This document shows positions 41,364 to 49,698 of a stretch of 64,000 nt of DNA, in pieces. Source of the DNA: Litchfieldella rifensis (GTDB lineage Bacteria; Pseudomonadota; Gammaproteobacteria; Pseudomonadales; Halomonadaceae); the NCBI RefSeq assembly GCF_042646605.1, contig NZ_JBHRUG010000013.1, positions 1-64,000 of the forward strand, read 5' to 3'. Under the pieces are notes generated by a model. That model searched no databases, had not been told where the DNA came from, and was given only the letters and a program-made list of their open reading frames with translations. Position 1 is the first letter of the stretch. Every line of letters starts with the position of its first letter. Made by a program: the position numbers and the translations under genes.

Positions 41364-42338
41364 ATGAGCACCAACTACCCGATCGAGATTGGTCTTTTGC
41401 TCTATCCGGAAGCCCAGCTTTCGGCTGTTCTCGGCATGACAGACCTGCTCGAGCTCGCGAACCGGTTCGCGGTGCCTCAGGCAGAGTCGACCGGCAAAGC
41501 CATTCGGGTCAGTCATTGGCGGCAGGAGACTTCTGAAGCGCTGCCCAGCCGGGTCTTCGATACGATGCCGGAGAAGGATGGCTCTCCCTCGGTGTTGGTC
41601 GTGCCACCCTCTTTGGGCGAGCCTGCGACGCCTGAGATTGCCGCCCCCTATAGCGACTGGCTGCGGCGGCACCATGCTGCAGGAGGCACCTTGGCCTCCG
41701 TATGTGCAGGAGCTTTCGTGCTGGCCGAGACGGGACTTCTGGACGGACGCGTGGCGACGACACACTGGCTGTACGAGGAGCAGTTCCAATCGCGTTTCCC
41801 AAAGGTGCATCTCGATGTCGACAGGCTCATCATCGATGACGGCGACCTCATCACGGCTGGAGGCGCGATGGCCTGGACGGATCTCGGCCTCAAGCTGCTC
41901 GACCGCTTTCTGGGGCCGAATATCATGGTAAAAACGGCACGCATCCTGCTGGTCGACCCTCCAGGGCGCGAGCAGCGCTTTTACAGTGTTTTCTCGCCGA
42001 AACTGTTGCATGGCGATGCAGCCATCCTGAAAGTGCAGCACTGGTTGCAAGAGACCGAAGCCAAGGACATAGCGCTTGGCAAGCTTGCGAGCATCTCGGG
42101 GCTACAGGAAAGGACGTTTCAACGCCGGTTTCACAAAGCCACCGGCATGACGACATCAGAGTACTGCCAGAGGCTCCGTGTCGGGAGGGCGCGAGAATTC
42201 CTACAGTTCAGTCGCCTTTCTGTCGAGAGCGTTGCCTGGGAGGTCGGCTACCAGGATCCAGCGTCGTTTCGCAAGGTGTTCGCACGGATCGTCGGTCTAC
42301 CGCCAGGAGAATACCGCCAGCGCTTCGCGGCCGGGTAA
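41364..42338 (+). CDS. GlxA-family transcriptional regulator (DJ-1/PfpI plus AraC HTH)
   Basis: 324 residues from ATG 41364. The N-terminal DJ-1/PfpI-like domain includes LASVCAGAFVLAETGLLDGR with the nucleophile-elbow cysteine region; the C-terminal AraC pair of helix-turn-helix motifs includes LASISGLQERTFQRRFHKAT and VAWEVGYQDPASFRKVF. Likely controls the divergent alpha/beta hydrolase and isochorismatase genes. The frame is open upstream to 41232, but that part overlaps the divergent gene. Confidence 0.88.
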   Translation: MSTNYPIEIGLLLYPEAQLSAVLGMTDLLELANRFAVPQAESTGKAIRVSHWRQETSEALPSRVFDTMPEKDGSPSVLVVPPSLGEPATPEIAAPYSDWLRRHHAAGGTLASVCAGAFVLAETGLLDGRVATTHWLYEEQFQSRFPKVHLDVDRLIIDDGDLITAGGAMAWTDLGLKLLDRFLGPNIMVKTARILLVDPPGREQRFYSVFSPKLLHGDAAILKVQHWLQETEAKDIALGKLASISGLQERTFQRRFHKATGMTTSEYCQRLRVGRAREFLQFSRLSVESVAWEVGYQDPASFRKVFARIVGLPPGEYRQRFAAG

Positions 42339-42883
42339 CAGTTGATTCGCTCGAGATGATATGAGCCTTCTGACCAACATGGCGAGGCTCAAGAGTTGGG
42401 CATTGCAATGAAACATAAATGACGGACAAGTAATTCTGGAACGCGGTTTTCAGTGCACACCATGATCGCCATTGGCTTGCGCATGTGAGTAATTATTCAT
42501 TTAATTATATTATCCTGTATTTTTCAGTGCGCAAGTACAGCATGCCTTGGCGACCCAGTAGACATGACTATTACGATAATCATCACCCTGCTGAGGGTTC
42601 CCCTATGCAGTATCCGTAAGAGTGATCTGCCAGGGATTTACAGTCATCATAACCAGTTAATTTTCATTAGGCCTTTAAGACCAGTAGATGGCAAACTTTT
42701 CATTAACTTTAGCAACGCAAATTAACTATGTAAAAATGTGCGCACACTAGTTACAGATTGTTTATAATAATTGCTACTTCCTGCCGCACTATACCACCGC
42801 TGTGGGATCTCGCTACAGCTGCCGATGCCATGCCGACAGCCGACCTGATCAAGGCTTCTGCGGCAACGTTCGAGGAGTCAGCC
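42339..42883. other. AT-rich intergenic stretch
   Basis: About 540 bases with no recognised gene, RNA or repeat. The part from about 42480 to 42780 is markedly AT-rich compared with neighbours and probably contains the promoter for the SnoaL-like gene. Confidence 0.5.
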
Positions 42884-43324
42884 ATGACACCGTTACGCAT
42901 CGCTACACTTGCCGTCTGCATCGCACTTCTGATGCCGATCACCGTCCAGGCCGGATCGTTAGAGGAGGACGTCAGCGCCGCCTACGCCGAATGGGACACT
43001 GCTTTCAACGAGTCCGATGCCAAGAGCCTTGCGGCCTTCTATACCGAAGACACACTATTCCTGCCGGCGAACCACGACATCATCCAGGGACCCGTGGGGG
43101 TCGAAGAGTTCTTCGCCGGTCTGTTCGCAAACGGCGTGACCGAGCACAAGCTTGAGCTGATTGGGGTTACCAGCGAGGGGGGGCTGATCGTGTCGAGCGC
43201 AAAGTGGTCCGCCCAGGGCACAGATGACGCGGGCGCACCAGCGACCTTCAGCGGGGTAGCGACGCACGTCTTCGAGAAACAGGACGATGGCAGCCTGCAG
43301 TTGAAGGTGCATACCTTCAACTAA
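42884..43324 (+). CDS. Exported SnoaL-like (DUF4440/SgcJ-type) protein
   Basis: 146 residues with a Sec signal peptide (MTPLRIATLAVCIALLMPIT, cleavage likely after VQA). The mature part (AAYAEWDTAFNESDAKSLAA, FYTEDTLFLPANHDII) is a typical SnoaL/NTF2-like cone fold. Substrate or role unknown. GAGGAG eight bases upstream fixes the start; the frame is open further upstream. Confidence 0.75.
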   Translation: MTPLRIATLAVCIALLMPITVQAGSLEEDVSAAYAEWDTAFNESDAKSLAAFYTEDTLFLPANHDIIQGPVGVEEFFAGLFANGVTEHKLELIGVTSEGGLIVSSAKWSAQGTDDAGAPATFSGVATHVFEKQDDGSLQLKVHTFN

Positions 43325-43380
43325 AGCGTCCTCGAGCGCGATGGCCTGAAGGTGCTGCGGTTGGCGATCGGGTTGGGTAG

Positions 43381-44088
43381 CTACATCTCTTGCTCGTGCA
43401 GCGCAATCTTTAGTGGGCCATCCTCCAGCGGTTGGCCCCAACCATTTCCATGGACAAGCTCATGAATCGGCAACCGAGAGCGCCAGCCTTTGGCCTCGAG
43501 CTCCGGCCGTGGGAGAAACTCGCTGACGTAACCAAGGCATAGATAGGCGACCGGATATACCTCATCCGGAAGCTCGAGGGTCTCTGCCAACCGTTCCTGG
43601 TCCAGAATGCTCACCCAGCCCACGCCAATCCCTTCGGCCCGGGCCGCAAGCCAGAGGTTCTGGACCGCCAGGCAGACACTGAAAAGGTCCGTCTCCAGGA
43701 TGGTGTTGCGTCCCAGGACATGAGGGCCGCCGCGGCGCCGATCGCATGTGATGCAAAGATTGGTGGGGCTCTCGAGGATACCTTCGAGCTTAAGGTGGCG
43801 GTAGAGATCCGCCCGTTCACCGGCGTAGTTCTCGGCGGCCTTCTGATTCTCCTGTTCGAAAATCACTCTGACCGCCTGCCTGACCTCGAGACTATCGATG
43901 ACGATGAAATCCCATGGCTGCATGAACCCTACCGAGGGAGCATGGTGCGCCGCCTGCAGAAGTCGCACAAGGACCTCGGGTGGGATCGGATCGGACAGGA
44001 ATTGCGACCGCACATCACGCCGCTCACGGATGGCGCGGTAAAGCCCGTTCCGTTCAGCCTCGGAAAAACCTTTGTCGGACGTGTTCAT
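43381..44088 (-). CDS. bluB: 5,6-dimethylbenzimidazole synthase
   Basis: About 235 residues. Nitroreductase-like BluB motifs: RRDVRSQFLSDPIPPEVL, HHAPSVGFMQPWDFIVI, SPTNLCITCDRRRGG and EGIGVGWVSILDQ. It converts reduced FMN and oxygen to the lower ligand of cobalamin, complementing the distant cob cluster. A GTG upstream at 44130 would add 14 residues; neither start has a strong ribosome binding site. Confidence 0.92.
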   Translation of the reverse strand: MNTSDKGFSEAERNGLYRAIRERRDVRSQFLSDPIPPEVLVRLLQAAHHAPSVGFMQPWDFIVIDSLEVRQAVRVIFEQENQKAAENYAGERADLYRHLKLEGILESPTNLCITCDRRRGGPHVLGRNTILETDLFSVCLAVQNLWLAARAEGIGVGWVSILDQERLAETLELPDEVYPVAYLCLGYVSEFLPRPELEAKGWRSRLPIHELVHGNGWGQPLEDGPLKIALHEQEM

Positions 44089-44163
44089 CGATAGTTGTTG
44101 CTCGTGTTGAGAATCATCGGAAAAAACCACCCTACTTGCCTTACAGCCGAGCGATCTGCGCTT

Positions 44164-45066
44164 TTACATCGAGTCTCCCCAGTGTTCCAGCAGAAGGTCA
44201 ATAAACAACTGAGCCGTGCTTGACAGACTATGGGAATGACTTCTGACCAGCCCGATCGTACGCTGGATTCTCGGCTCCGGCAGTTGACGGGAACAAAGAG
44301 TTTCATGATCCGGCCCGGGCATAGTCATCTGGGGAAGGATCGCGACACCGAGTCCCGACTCGACCAAGCCAAGCGACGTGGATAGGTGCTGAACCTCATA
44401 GAAGCTGTTCAAGCGAATTCCCTCCGCGGCCAGGGAATTGTCGAGCAATGTACGATTGCCACTGTCGCGGCTGACGGTAATCAGCCGTACTTCCTCGAGA
44501 TCCGACCACTCGATGCGCTCCTTTGCTGCCAAGGGGTGGTCGGACCTGAGCGCCAGGACAAAGGGATCACGCAGCAAGGGAGTGAACGATACATCTGAAC
44601 TTTGCGCACTGTACATGTTGATGCCAAAGTCCGCCTCGCCGTTGATGACACGCTCCAATCCTTCATTGGCACTGACATCAAGAATCCGGATGCGAATACC
44701 CGGCCAGGCCTCGCTGAAGACACGAATCACGCTGGGGAGAAAATAGAAGGCCGCCGTGGGCAGGCAGGCGATGGTCACAGTGCCCTTCTGATGCGTGGCC
44801 AACTCACGAATCCCCTGTATCGACGATTCGTACTCCTCGATCATGCGCCGTGCACGAGGCAGAAAATCCGCTCCAATCGGGGTAAGGCGGGTTCGGCGAG
44901 TGGTTCGCTCCAGCAGTTCCACTTCCAGCAACTCTTCCAGTTTCTGGATTCGGCGTGTCAAAGCAGGTTGGGATAAATGCAGGCGCTGCGCCGCTTCATG
45001 GAACGTACCCAACTCAGCAACCTGGATAAATGCCTGAAGATCAAGGAACTCGAGTCTATGCAGCAT
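44164..45066 (-). CDS. LysR-family transcriptional regulator
   Basis: 300 residues. Helix-turn-helix FIQVAELGTFHEAAQRLHLS-QPALTRRIQKLEELL at residues 13-48, then the substrate-binding domain from about residue 90 (GTVTIACLPTAAFYFLP). Divergent from prpF across 150 bases, so it probably controls the prpF-tctC-tctAB operon in response to an imported tricarboxylate. Confidence 0.9.
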   Translation of the reverse strand: MLHRLEFLDLQAFIQVAELGTFHEAAQRLHLSQPALTRRIQKLEELLEVELLERTTRRTRLTPIGADFLPRARRMIEEYESSIQGIRELATHQKGTVTIACLPTAAFYFLPSVIRVFSEAWPGIRIRILDVSANEGLERVINGEADFGINMYSAQSSDVSFTPLLRDPFVLALRSDHPLAAKERIEWSDLEEVRLITVSRDSGNRTLLDNSLAAEGIRLNSFYEVQHLSTSLGLVESGLGVAILPQMTMPGPDHETLCSRQLPEPRIQRTIGLVRSHSHSLSSTAQLFIDLLLEHWGDSM

Positions 45067-45216
45067 GCCAGTATTCTTGCATCAAACAAGGGATATCAAT
45101 AACACTAGCACATTAATCCATTTTACACATTAATTCAGATATATATTTGCATTTGAGACATCAAACGACCACTGACATGCTGTCACCACGATCTCCCAAC
45201 GTGGAATGACAAAACG

Positions 45217-46332
45217 ATGATGAACAGCATTCCTTGCATGATCATGCGTGGTGGCACCTCGAGGGGGCCGTTCCTGCGAATGAGCGATCTCCCTTCTCAG
45301 CAGGAAGAACAAGCCGAGATACTGCTCAGCCTCATGGGCTCGGGTCATGCCTTGCAAATCGATGGCATCGGCGGGGGCGACCCTCTGACAAGCAAGGTCG
45401 CCATCGTGGAACGTTCCTCCCACCCGGAAGCCGATGTCGACTACCTGTTTGCCCAGGTCGACGTCTTCAACCGGCGCGTCGATTTCAATCCGAATTGCGG
45501 AAACATGCTGTCAGCGGTTGGCCCATATGCGATCGAAACGGGATTGGTGGAACCTCGGGATGGCAAGACCATCGTGCGAGTTCGCAACCTGAACACACAG
45601 CGCCTGATCGAGTGCCATGTACCAACCCCCGGACGCCAAATCAGCTATGAGGGCGACACCCGTATCAGTGGTGTACCGGGAAGCGCCGCAGGCATTCAGC
45701 TCAGTTTTCTGGATATCGTCGGTACCAAGACCGGCGCTCTGCTACCAACCGGCAAGGCCATCGACACCATCGGGGACATCCCGGTTACCTGTCTCGACGC
45801 AGCAACGCCAATCCTGATGATTGCTGCCGAAAGCCTTGGACTTAGCGGAAAGGAGTCGCCCGCCGAGTTGGATGGTAATGCCGCCTTGCTCGAGAGGCTC
45901 GAGACCATCCGGCGTCAGGCTGGCAGATATATGGGCCTGGGCGATGTCAGCCAAGGCGTATTACCCAAGCCGGTATTGGTATCCCCTCCTCGAGATGCCA
46001 CCAGCACGTTGGGCACTCGTTACTTCGTCCCCCACCGCTGTCACAAGGCAATCGCCGTCACTGGCGCGATTGCTGTCGCCTCAGCGGTCAGCCTACCCGG
46101 CACTATCGCCAACCGCATTGCCGTTGGCGCTGGTCGCTTGGCATCGGGCGGTCCTTTGTCGCAGATCAGGCTCGAGCACCCTTCCGGGTATATCGATCTC
46201 GACATCGCCCATCGTCACGGCGATCCCCATGATATTGCCCGTGTTTCCCTGATTCGCACCGCCAGAAAGATCATGAGCGGGACAATCTTTTATTCGTCCA
46301 CTCGAGATGTATTGACCTCTCCGGTCGGCTGA
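45217..46332 (+). CDS. PrpF/4-oxalomesaconate tautomerase family isomerase
   Basis: 371 residues. MIMRGGTSRGPFLRMSDLP at the start, DGIGGGDPLTSKVAIV and the FNPNCGNMLSAVGPYAIE cysteine motif are characteristic of the PrpF/GalD family, which isomerises double bonds of aconitate-like or 4-oxalomesaconate substrates. It leads an operon with tripartite tricarboxylate transport genes, so the substrate may be imported aconitate or a related tricarboxylate. No AcnD or gallate genes are in the window. Confidence 0.88.
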   Translation: MMNSIPCMIMRGGTSRGPFLRMSDLPSQQEEQAEILLSLMGSGHALQIDGIGGGDPLTSKVAIVERSSHPEADVDYLFAQVDVFNRRVDFNPNCGNMLSAVGPYAIETGLVEPRDGKTIVRVRNLNTQRLIECHVPTPGRQISYEGDTRISGVPGSAAGIQLSFLDIVGTKTGALLPTGKAIDTIGDIPVTCLDAATPILMIAAESLGLSGKESPAELDGNAALLERLETIRRQAGRYMGLGDVSQGVLPKPVLVSPPRDATSTLGTRYFVPHRCHKAIAVTGAIAVASAVSLPGTIANRIAVGAGRLASGGPLSQIRLEHPSGYIDLDIAHRHGDPHDIARVSLIRTARKIMSGTIFYSSTRDVLTSPVG

Positions 46333-46387
46333 GTGTTGCTAGCTCAACCAGGCCTCCCAACCACGACAACAAGCAAGGAGTCTCGCC

Positions 46388-47509
46388 ATGAAACATATAC
46401 AACCGACAACGTTTCAGGCTTCTCTCGGCCGCCTCAAGAAAGCGGCCATTCTCGGACTGGCTGTCACCGGTATCGGCCTGCTCTCTTCCACGGCATCCTT
46501 GGCACAGGAGGAAGTGCCGGGGAACATCAAGTGGACCATCCCCTTTGGTGTCGGTGGAGGTACCGATGTGTGGGCACGCTTCTTCTCGCCCTGGCTCAGC
46601 AAACAGCTGCCGGGAGAGCCGACCATCATGATCGACAACGTTCCCGGCGGTGGCTCCATCAATGGTGCCAACCTGTTCGCCGTACGCGCCAAGTCAGACG
46701 GTAGCGACTGGCTGGGCACGTCGGCCTCGACCCAGTACCCCGCCATGCTGGACGATCCCCGCGTGCGCTATGACTACAGCGAGTGGGCTCCAATCTTGGC
46801 CACACCCACGGGTGGCGTCGTCTATGCCCAACCCAGCCTGGGAGAAAATGCCGAGACGGCCCTCGAGGCCATGCTGGCACAGCCGGTCAAGCTGGCAGCG
46901 CAGAACCCGACTGGCGTCGAATTGCCGGTGTTGATCGCCTTGGACATGCTGGGTGCCGACGTGCAGGCCGTCTTTGGCATGCGTAGCCGAGGAGAGGGCC
47001 GATTGGCGTTCGAACGCGGCGAAGCCGACATCGACTTCCAGACCACTTCCGCCTACCTGAGTAATGTGACGCCGTTGGTAAAAGCCGGCAAGGCCGTACC
47101 ACTGTTCTCGCTCGGGGTCCTGAACGATGAAGGGAAAATTGTCCGCGACCCGGCCTTTCCCGATTTACCCACCTTCAACGAGGTCTATCAGGAACTCAAC
47201 GGCGAGGCACCGTCGGGCAATGCCTATGAGGCATTTCGTAAGTTCTTCGCCTCCGGCTATGCCCTTCAGAAGCTGATCATGGTGCCCAAGGATACCCCTC
47301 AAGCCCTGATCGATACTTACCGTCAAGTGGCCCGCGACTTCGTCGATACCGAGCAGTTCAAGCAGGAAGCGGCTGCACAGTTGGGCCCCTATACACCGGT
47401 CATCGGGGACACCGTCCAGCGGCACCTCGATGATGCCATGTCCATCGATGCTGCTACGCGTGAATGGCTCGCCGATTGGCTGAAATCGGAGCACGGCGTC
47501 GAGATTTGA
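46388..47509 (+). CDS. TctC-type substrate-binding protein
   Basis: 373 residues with a Sec signal (LGLAVTGIGLLSSTASLAQE). The Bug/TctC fold is seen in KWTIPFGVGGGTDVWARFF, IDNVPGGGSINGANLF, MVPKDTPQALIDTYRQV. It captures a carboxylate in the periplasm for the fused TctA-TctB permease. A short GC-rich hairpin follows the stop before the permease gene, a common way to keep binding protein in excess. Confidence 0.9.
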   Translation: MKHIQPTTFQASLGRLKKAAILGLAVTGIGLLSSTASLAQEEVPGNIKWTIPFGVGGGTDVWARFFSPWLSKQLPGEPTIMIDNVPGGGSINGANLFAVRAKSDGSDWLGTSASTQYPAMLDDPRVRYDYSEWAPILATPTGGVVYAQPSLGENAETALEAMLAQPVKLAAQNPTGVELPVLIALDMLGADVQAVFGMRSRGEGRLAFERGEADIDFQTTSAYLSNVTPLVKAGKAVPLFSLGVLNDEGKIVRDPAFPDLPTFNEVYQELNGEAPSGNAYEAFRKFFASGYALQKLIMVPKDTPQALIDTYRQVARDFVDTEQFKQEAAAQLGPYTPVIGDTVQRHLDDAMSIDAATREWLADWLKSEHGVEI

Positions 47510-47515
47510 CACCAC

Positions 47516-47536
47516 GCGGGGTTCCGCCGGACCCGC
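47516..47536 (+). terminator. Hairpin between tctC and permease gene, probable attenuator
   Basis: GCGGG-...-CCCGC stem seven bases after the tctC stop; no T tract, so an RNA stability or attenuation element is more likely than a full terminator. Confidence 0.45.
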
Positions 47537-47591
47537 AAGGGCCGGTGGTCCCCGGGCTCCACTCTCCTACACAACACGAGAGCCACACGCC

Positions 47592-49541
47592 ATGTTCGAT
47601 ATCCTTTTCTCCAGCCTGGGACATCTCTTCACCGTGTCCCACCTGCTCTACATGATGGTGGGGGTACTGGTCGGTCTGGTCGTCGGCATCATTCCTGGTC
47701 TGGGCGGCATTGCCGGGATGTCATTGTTGCTGCCCTTTCTGTATGGCATGGAGCCCACTGTCGCCCTGGGCATGCTGATGGGGCTTGTCGCCGTGATTCC
47801 CACCGGCGATACCTTCGCCTCGGTGCTGCTGGGCATTCCCGGCTCCAGTGCCTCCCAGGCGACAGTGATCGATGGTTTTTCCCTGGCCAAGCGCGGCCAG
47901 GCGGCACGGGCATTGTCCAGTGCCTTCCTGTCGTCGATGATCGGCGGCCTGATTGGTGCCATTGTCCTGACCGGCTTCATCCTGATCGCCCGCCCCCTGG
48001 TACTGTCCTTTTCCTCCTCCGAGCTGTTCATGCTGACACTGCTCGGCCTGTCGATGGTGGCAGTGCTCTCGGGTCGCGACCTGTTCAAGGGGCTTGCCGC
48101 CTGCGGCCTAGGGTTATTGATCGGCGCCATCGGCATGGCTCCGGCCACCGGCGAATTTCGCCTCAACCTCGGCCTCGACTATCTCTATGACGGCCTGCCT
48201 TTGGTAGTGGTCGGTCTGGGGATCTTCGCGCTACCGGAAATCATCGATCTGCTGGTCAAACGCGGCGCAATCGCCAGCGAACCCTGCAGGCTTGGTGAAG
48301 GCTGGCGACAAGGGATCCGCGATGTCGGTCAGCAACGTGGACTCGTGGCACGTTGCGCCGGTATCGGCAGCCTGGTGGGCACGATTCCTGGCTTGGCCGG
48401 CTCAGTGGTGGATTGGCTGACCTATGGCCATGCCGTGCAAAGTGCCAAGGACAAGTCGCAGTTCGGCCAGGGGGACATCCGCGGCGTTATCGCCCCGGAG
48501 TCCGCCAACAACGCCTGCGCTTGCGGTGCCATGGTACCGACCCTGCTGTTCGGCGTCCCCGGCTCGGGCACCGCTGCAGTTTTCCTGGGAGGCTTGCTAC
48601 TGCTTGGCCTCCAGCCCGGGGTGGGAATGATCGAAACCCATCTGGATCTGACCTACACCATCATCTGGTCGCTGGCCTTGGCCAACATTCTGGGGGCCGC
48701 GCTATGTCTGGTTCTTGCTCGCCCAGTGGCCAGCCTGACGAGGGTACCCTTTGCCATACTGGCGCCCCTGATCACAGTATTGATCATGTTCGCAGCCTTC
48801 CAGGCCACCCGTGCCACAGGTGACCTGCTCGCCTTGGGGGCGGTCGGCGTATTGGGAGTCCTGTTCAAGCAGGCAAACTGGTCACGCCCAGCATTCCTGA
48901 TCGGTTTCGTACTGGCCCCGGGAGCCGAGAGCTATTTCTATCAGGCGGTCCAGTTCCAGGGGGCCGATGCGTTCCAACGTCCCGGCGTGTTGATCATCGG
49001 TTCCCTTATCCTCGCGGCCCTCTTCATTCCCATGCTGCGTTCACTGTGGTCCAAGCGTCGCCAGACCTATTCGGTAGGAGCTGCATCGACGGCTCGCGCC
49101 GAGCCCCCGACCCTGGGCGCCATCGACGTAGTGCTCTTCGTCGCGCTGCTCGGCACCGCCGCCTTTGCCTGGATGGATGTCGCCGACCTGTCCTTGATCG
49201 GAGGCATCATGCCCCGGCTGGCCATTGCAATACTCGGGATTGCCTGCCTGTTGGAGATTGCACGTTGTCTGGTGCGTCGCCCCGAGTGGCAGCATCAGCC
49301 GCTACGGCAGCAGGTAGCCTGGCTGGCAGGGTTCTTCGCTCTGGTAGCGATCATGCTGACGCTCGGCTTCATCACCGCGGCGACGCTGTTCTGCCTAACG
49401 TTCCTGGTGGCCATCGCCAGGCTCAAGCCCTGGACCGCCGCTGGTATGTCACTGGGAGTCACAGCCTTCCTGCTCGGAATGGCTCAGTTCCTTACCCTGA
49501 CGTACCCGAGCGGTCTGATCGATCCTTGGCTATTTGGCTGA
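47592..49541 (+). CDS. TctA-TctB fused permease of tripartite tricarboxylate transporter
   Basis: 649 residues. The TctA part (residues 1 to about 495, ten or more helices) has MVGVLVGLVVGIIPGLGGIA and the duplicated IPGLAGSVVDWLTYG glycine-rich segments. After a short hydrophilic linker (around SKRRQTYSVGAASTARAEP) comes a four-helix TctB domain from GAIDVVLFVALLGTAAFAW to the end. Fusion of the small and large permease subunits is seen in some bacteria and explains the missing tctB gene. Confidence 0.9.
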   Translation: MFDILFSSLGHLFTVSHLLYMMVGVLVGLVVGIIPGLGGIAGMSLLLPFLYGMEPTVALGMLMGLVAVIPTGDTFASVLLGIPGSSASQATVIDGFSLAKRGQAARALSSAFLSSMIGGLIGAIVLTGFILIARPLVLSFSSSELFMLTLLGLSMVAVLSGRDLFKGLAACGLGLLIGAIGMAPATGEFRLNLGLDYLYDGLPLVVVGLGIFALPEIIDLLVKRGAIASEPCRLGEGWRQGIRDVGQQRGLVARCAGIGSLVGTIPGLAGSVVDWLTYGHAVQSAKDKSQFGQGDIRGVIAPESANNACACGAMVPTLLFGVPGSGTAAVFLGGLLLLGLQPGVGMIETHLDLTYTIIWSLALANILGAALCLVLARPVASLTRVPFAILAPLITVLIMFAAFQATRATGDLLALGAVGVLGVLFKQANWSRPAFLIGFVLAPGAESYFYQAVQFQGADAFQRPGVLIIGSLILAALFIPMLRSLWSKRRQTYSVGAASTARAEPPTLGAIDVVLFVALLGTAAFAWMDVADLSLIGGIMPRLAIAILGIACLLEIARCLVRRPEWQHQPLRQQVAWLAGFFALVAIMLTLGFITAATLFCLTFLVAIARLKPWTAAGMSLGVTAFLLGMAQFLTLTYPSGLIDPWLFG

Positions 49542-49576
49542 GTCCCCTTTTGGCAGATACGTCCTATACAGACAAG

Positions 49577-49602
49577 GGCTGGCACGATCTATCGTGCCAG
49601 CC
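49577..49602 (+). terminator. Hairpin after permease gene, probable terminator
   Basis: GGCTGGCACGAT-CT-ATCGTGCCAGCC, a nearly perfect palindrome 36 bases after the stop. T tract weak, so it may be bidirectional with the DyP gene on the other strand. Confidence 0.6.
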
Positions 49603-49633
49603 TCGCATTCCCTGGAGAATTCCACCAATCACG

Positions 49634-49664
49634 CCTATCAATCGCGGCTAAAGCCGCTCCAACA
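49634..49664 (-). repeat. REP-like hairpin
   Basis: TGTTGGAGCGGCTTTAGCCG plus CGATTGATAGG on the minus strand; 29 of 31 bases match 23274-23304. The form is like the REP elements of Pseudomonas and Halomonas. Confidence 0.65.
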
Positions 49665-49698
49665 TCAGTACCCTTGCATTGATGGGTAAGAAGGTTGT

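Noticed and set aside
49066..49110. REP-like GTAGGAGCTGC...GGCTCGCGCC sequence in the TctA-TctB linker
   Set aside because: Only the GTAGGAGC start fits the REP form; the rest does not pair well and the frame is intact, so chance is more likely.
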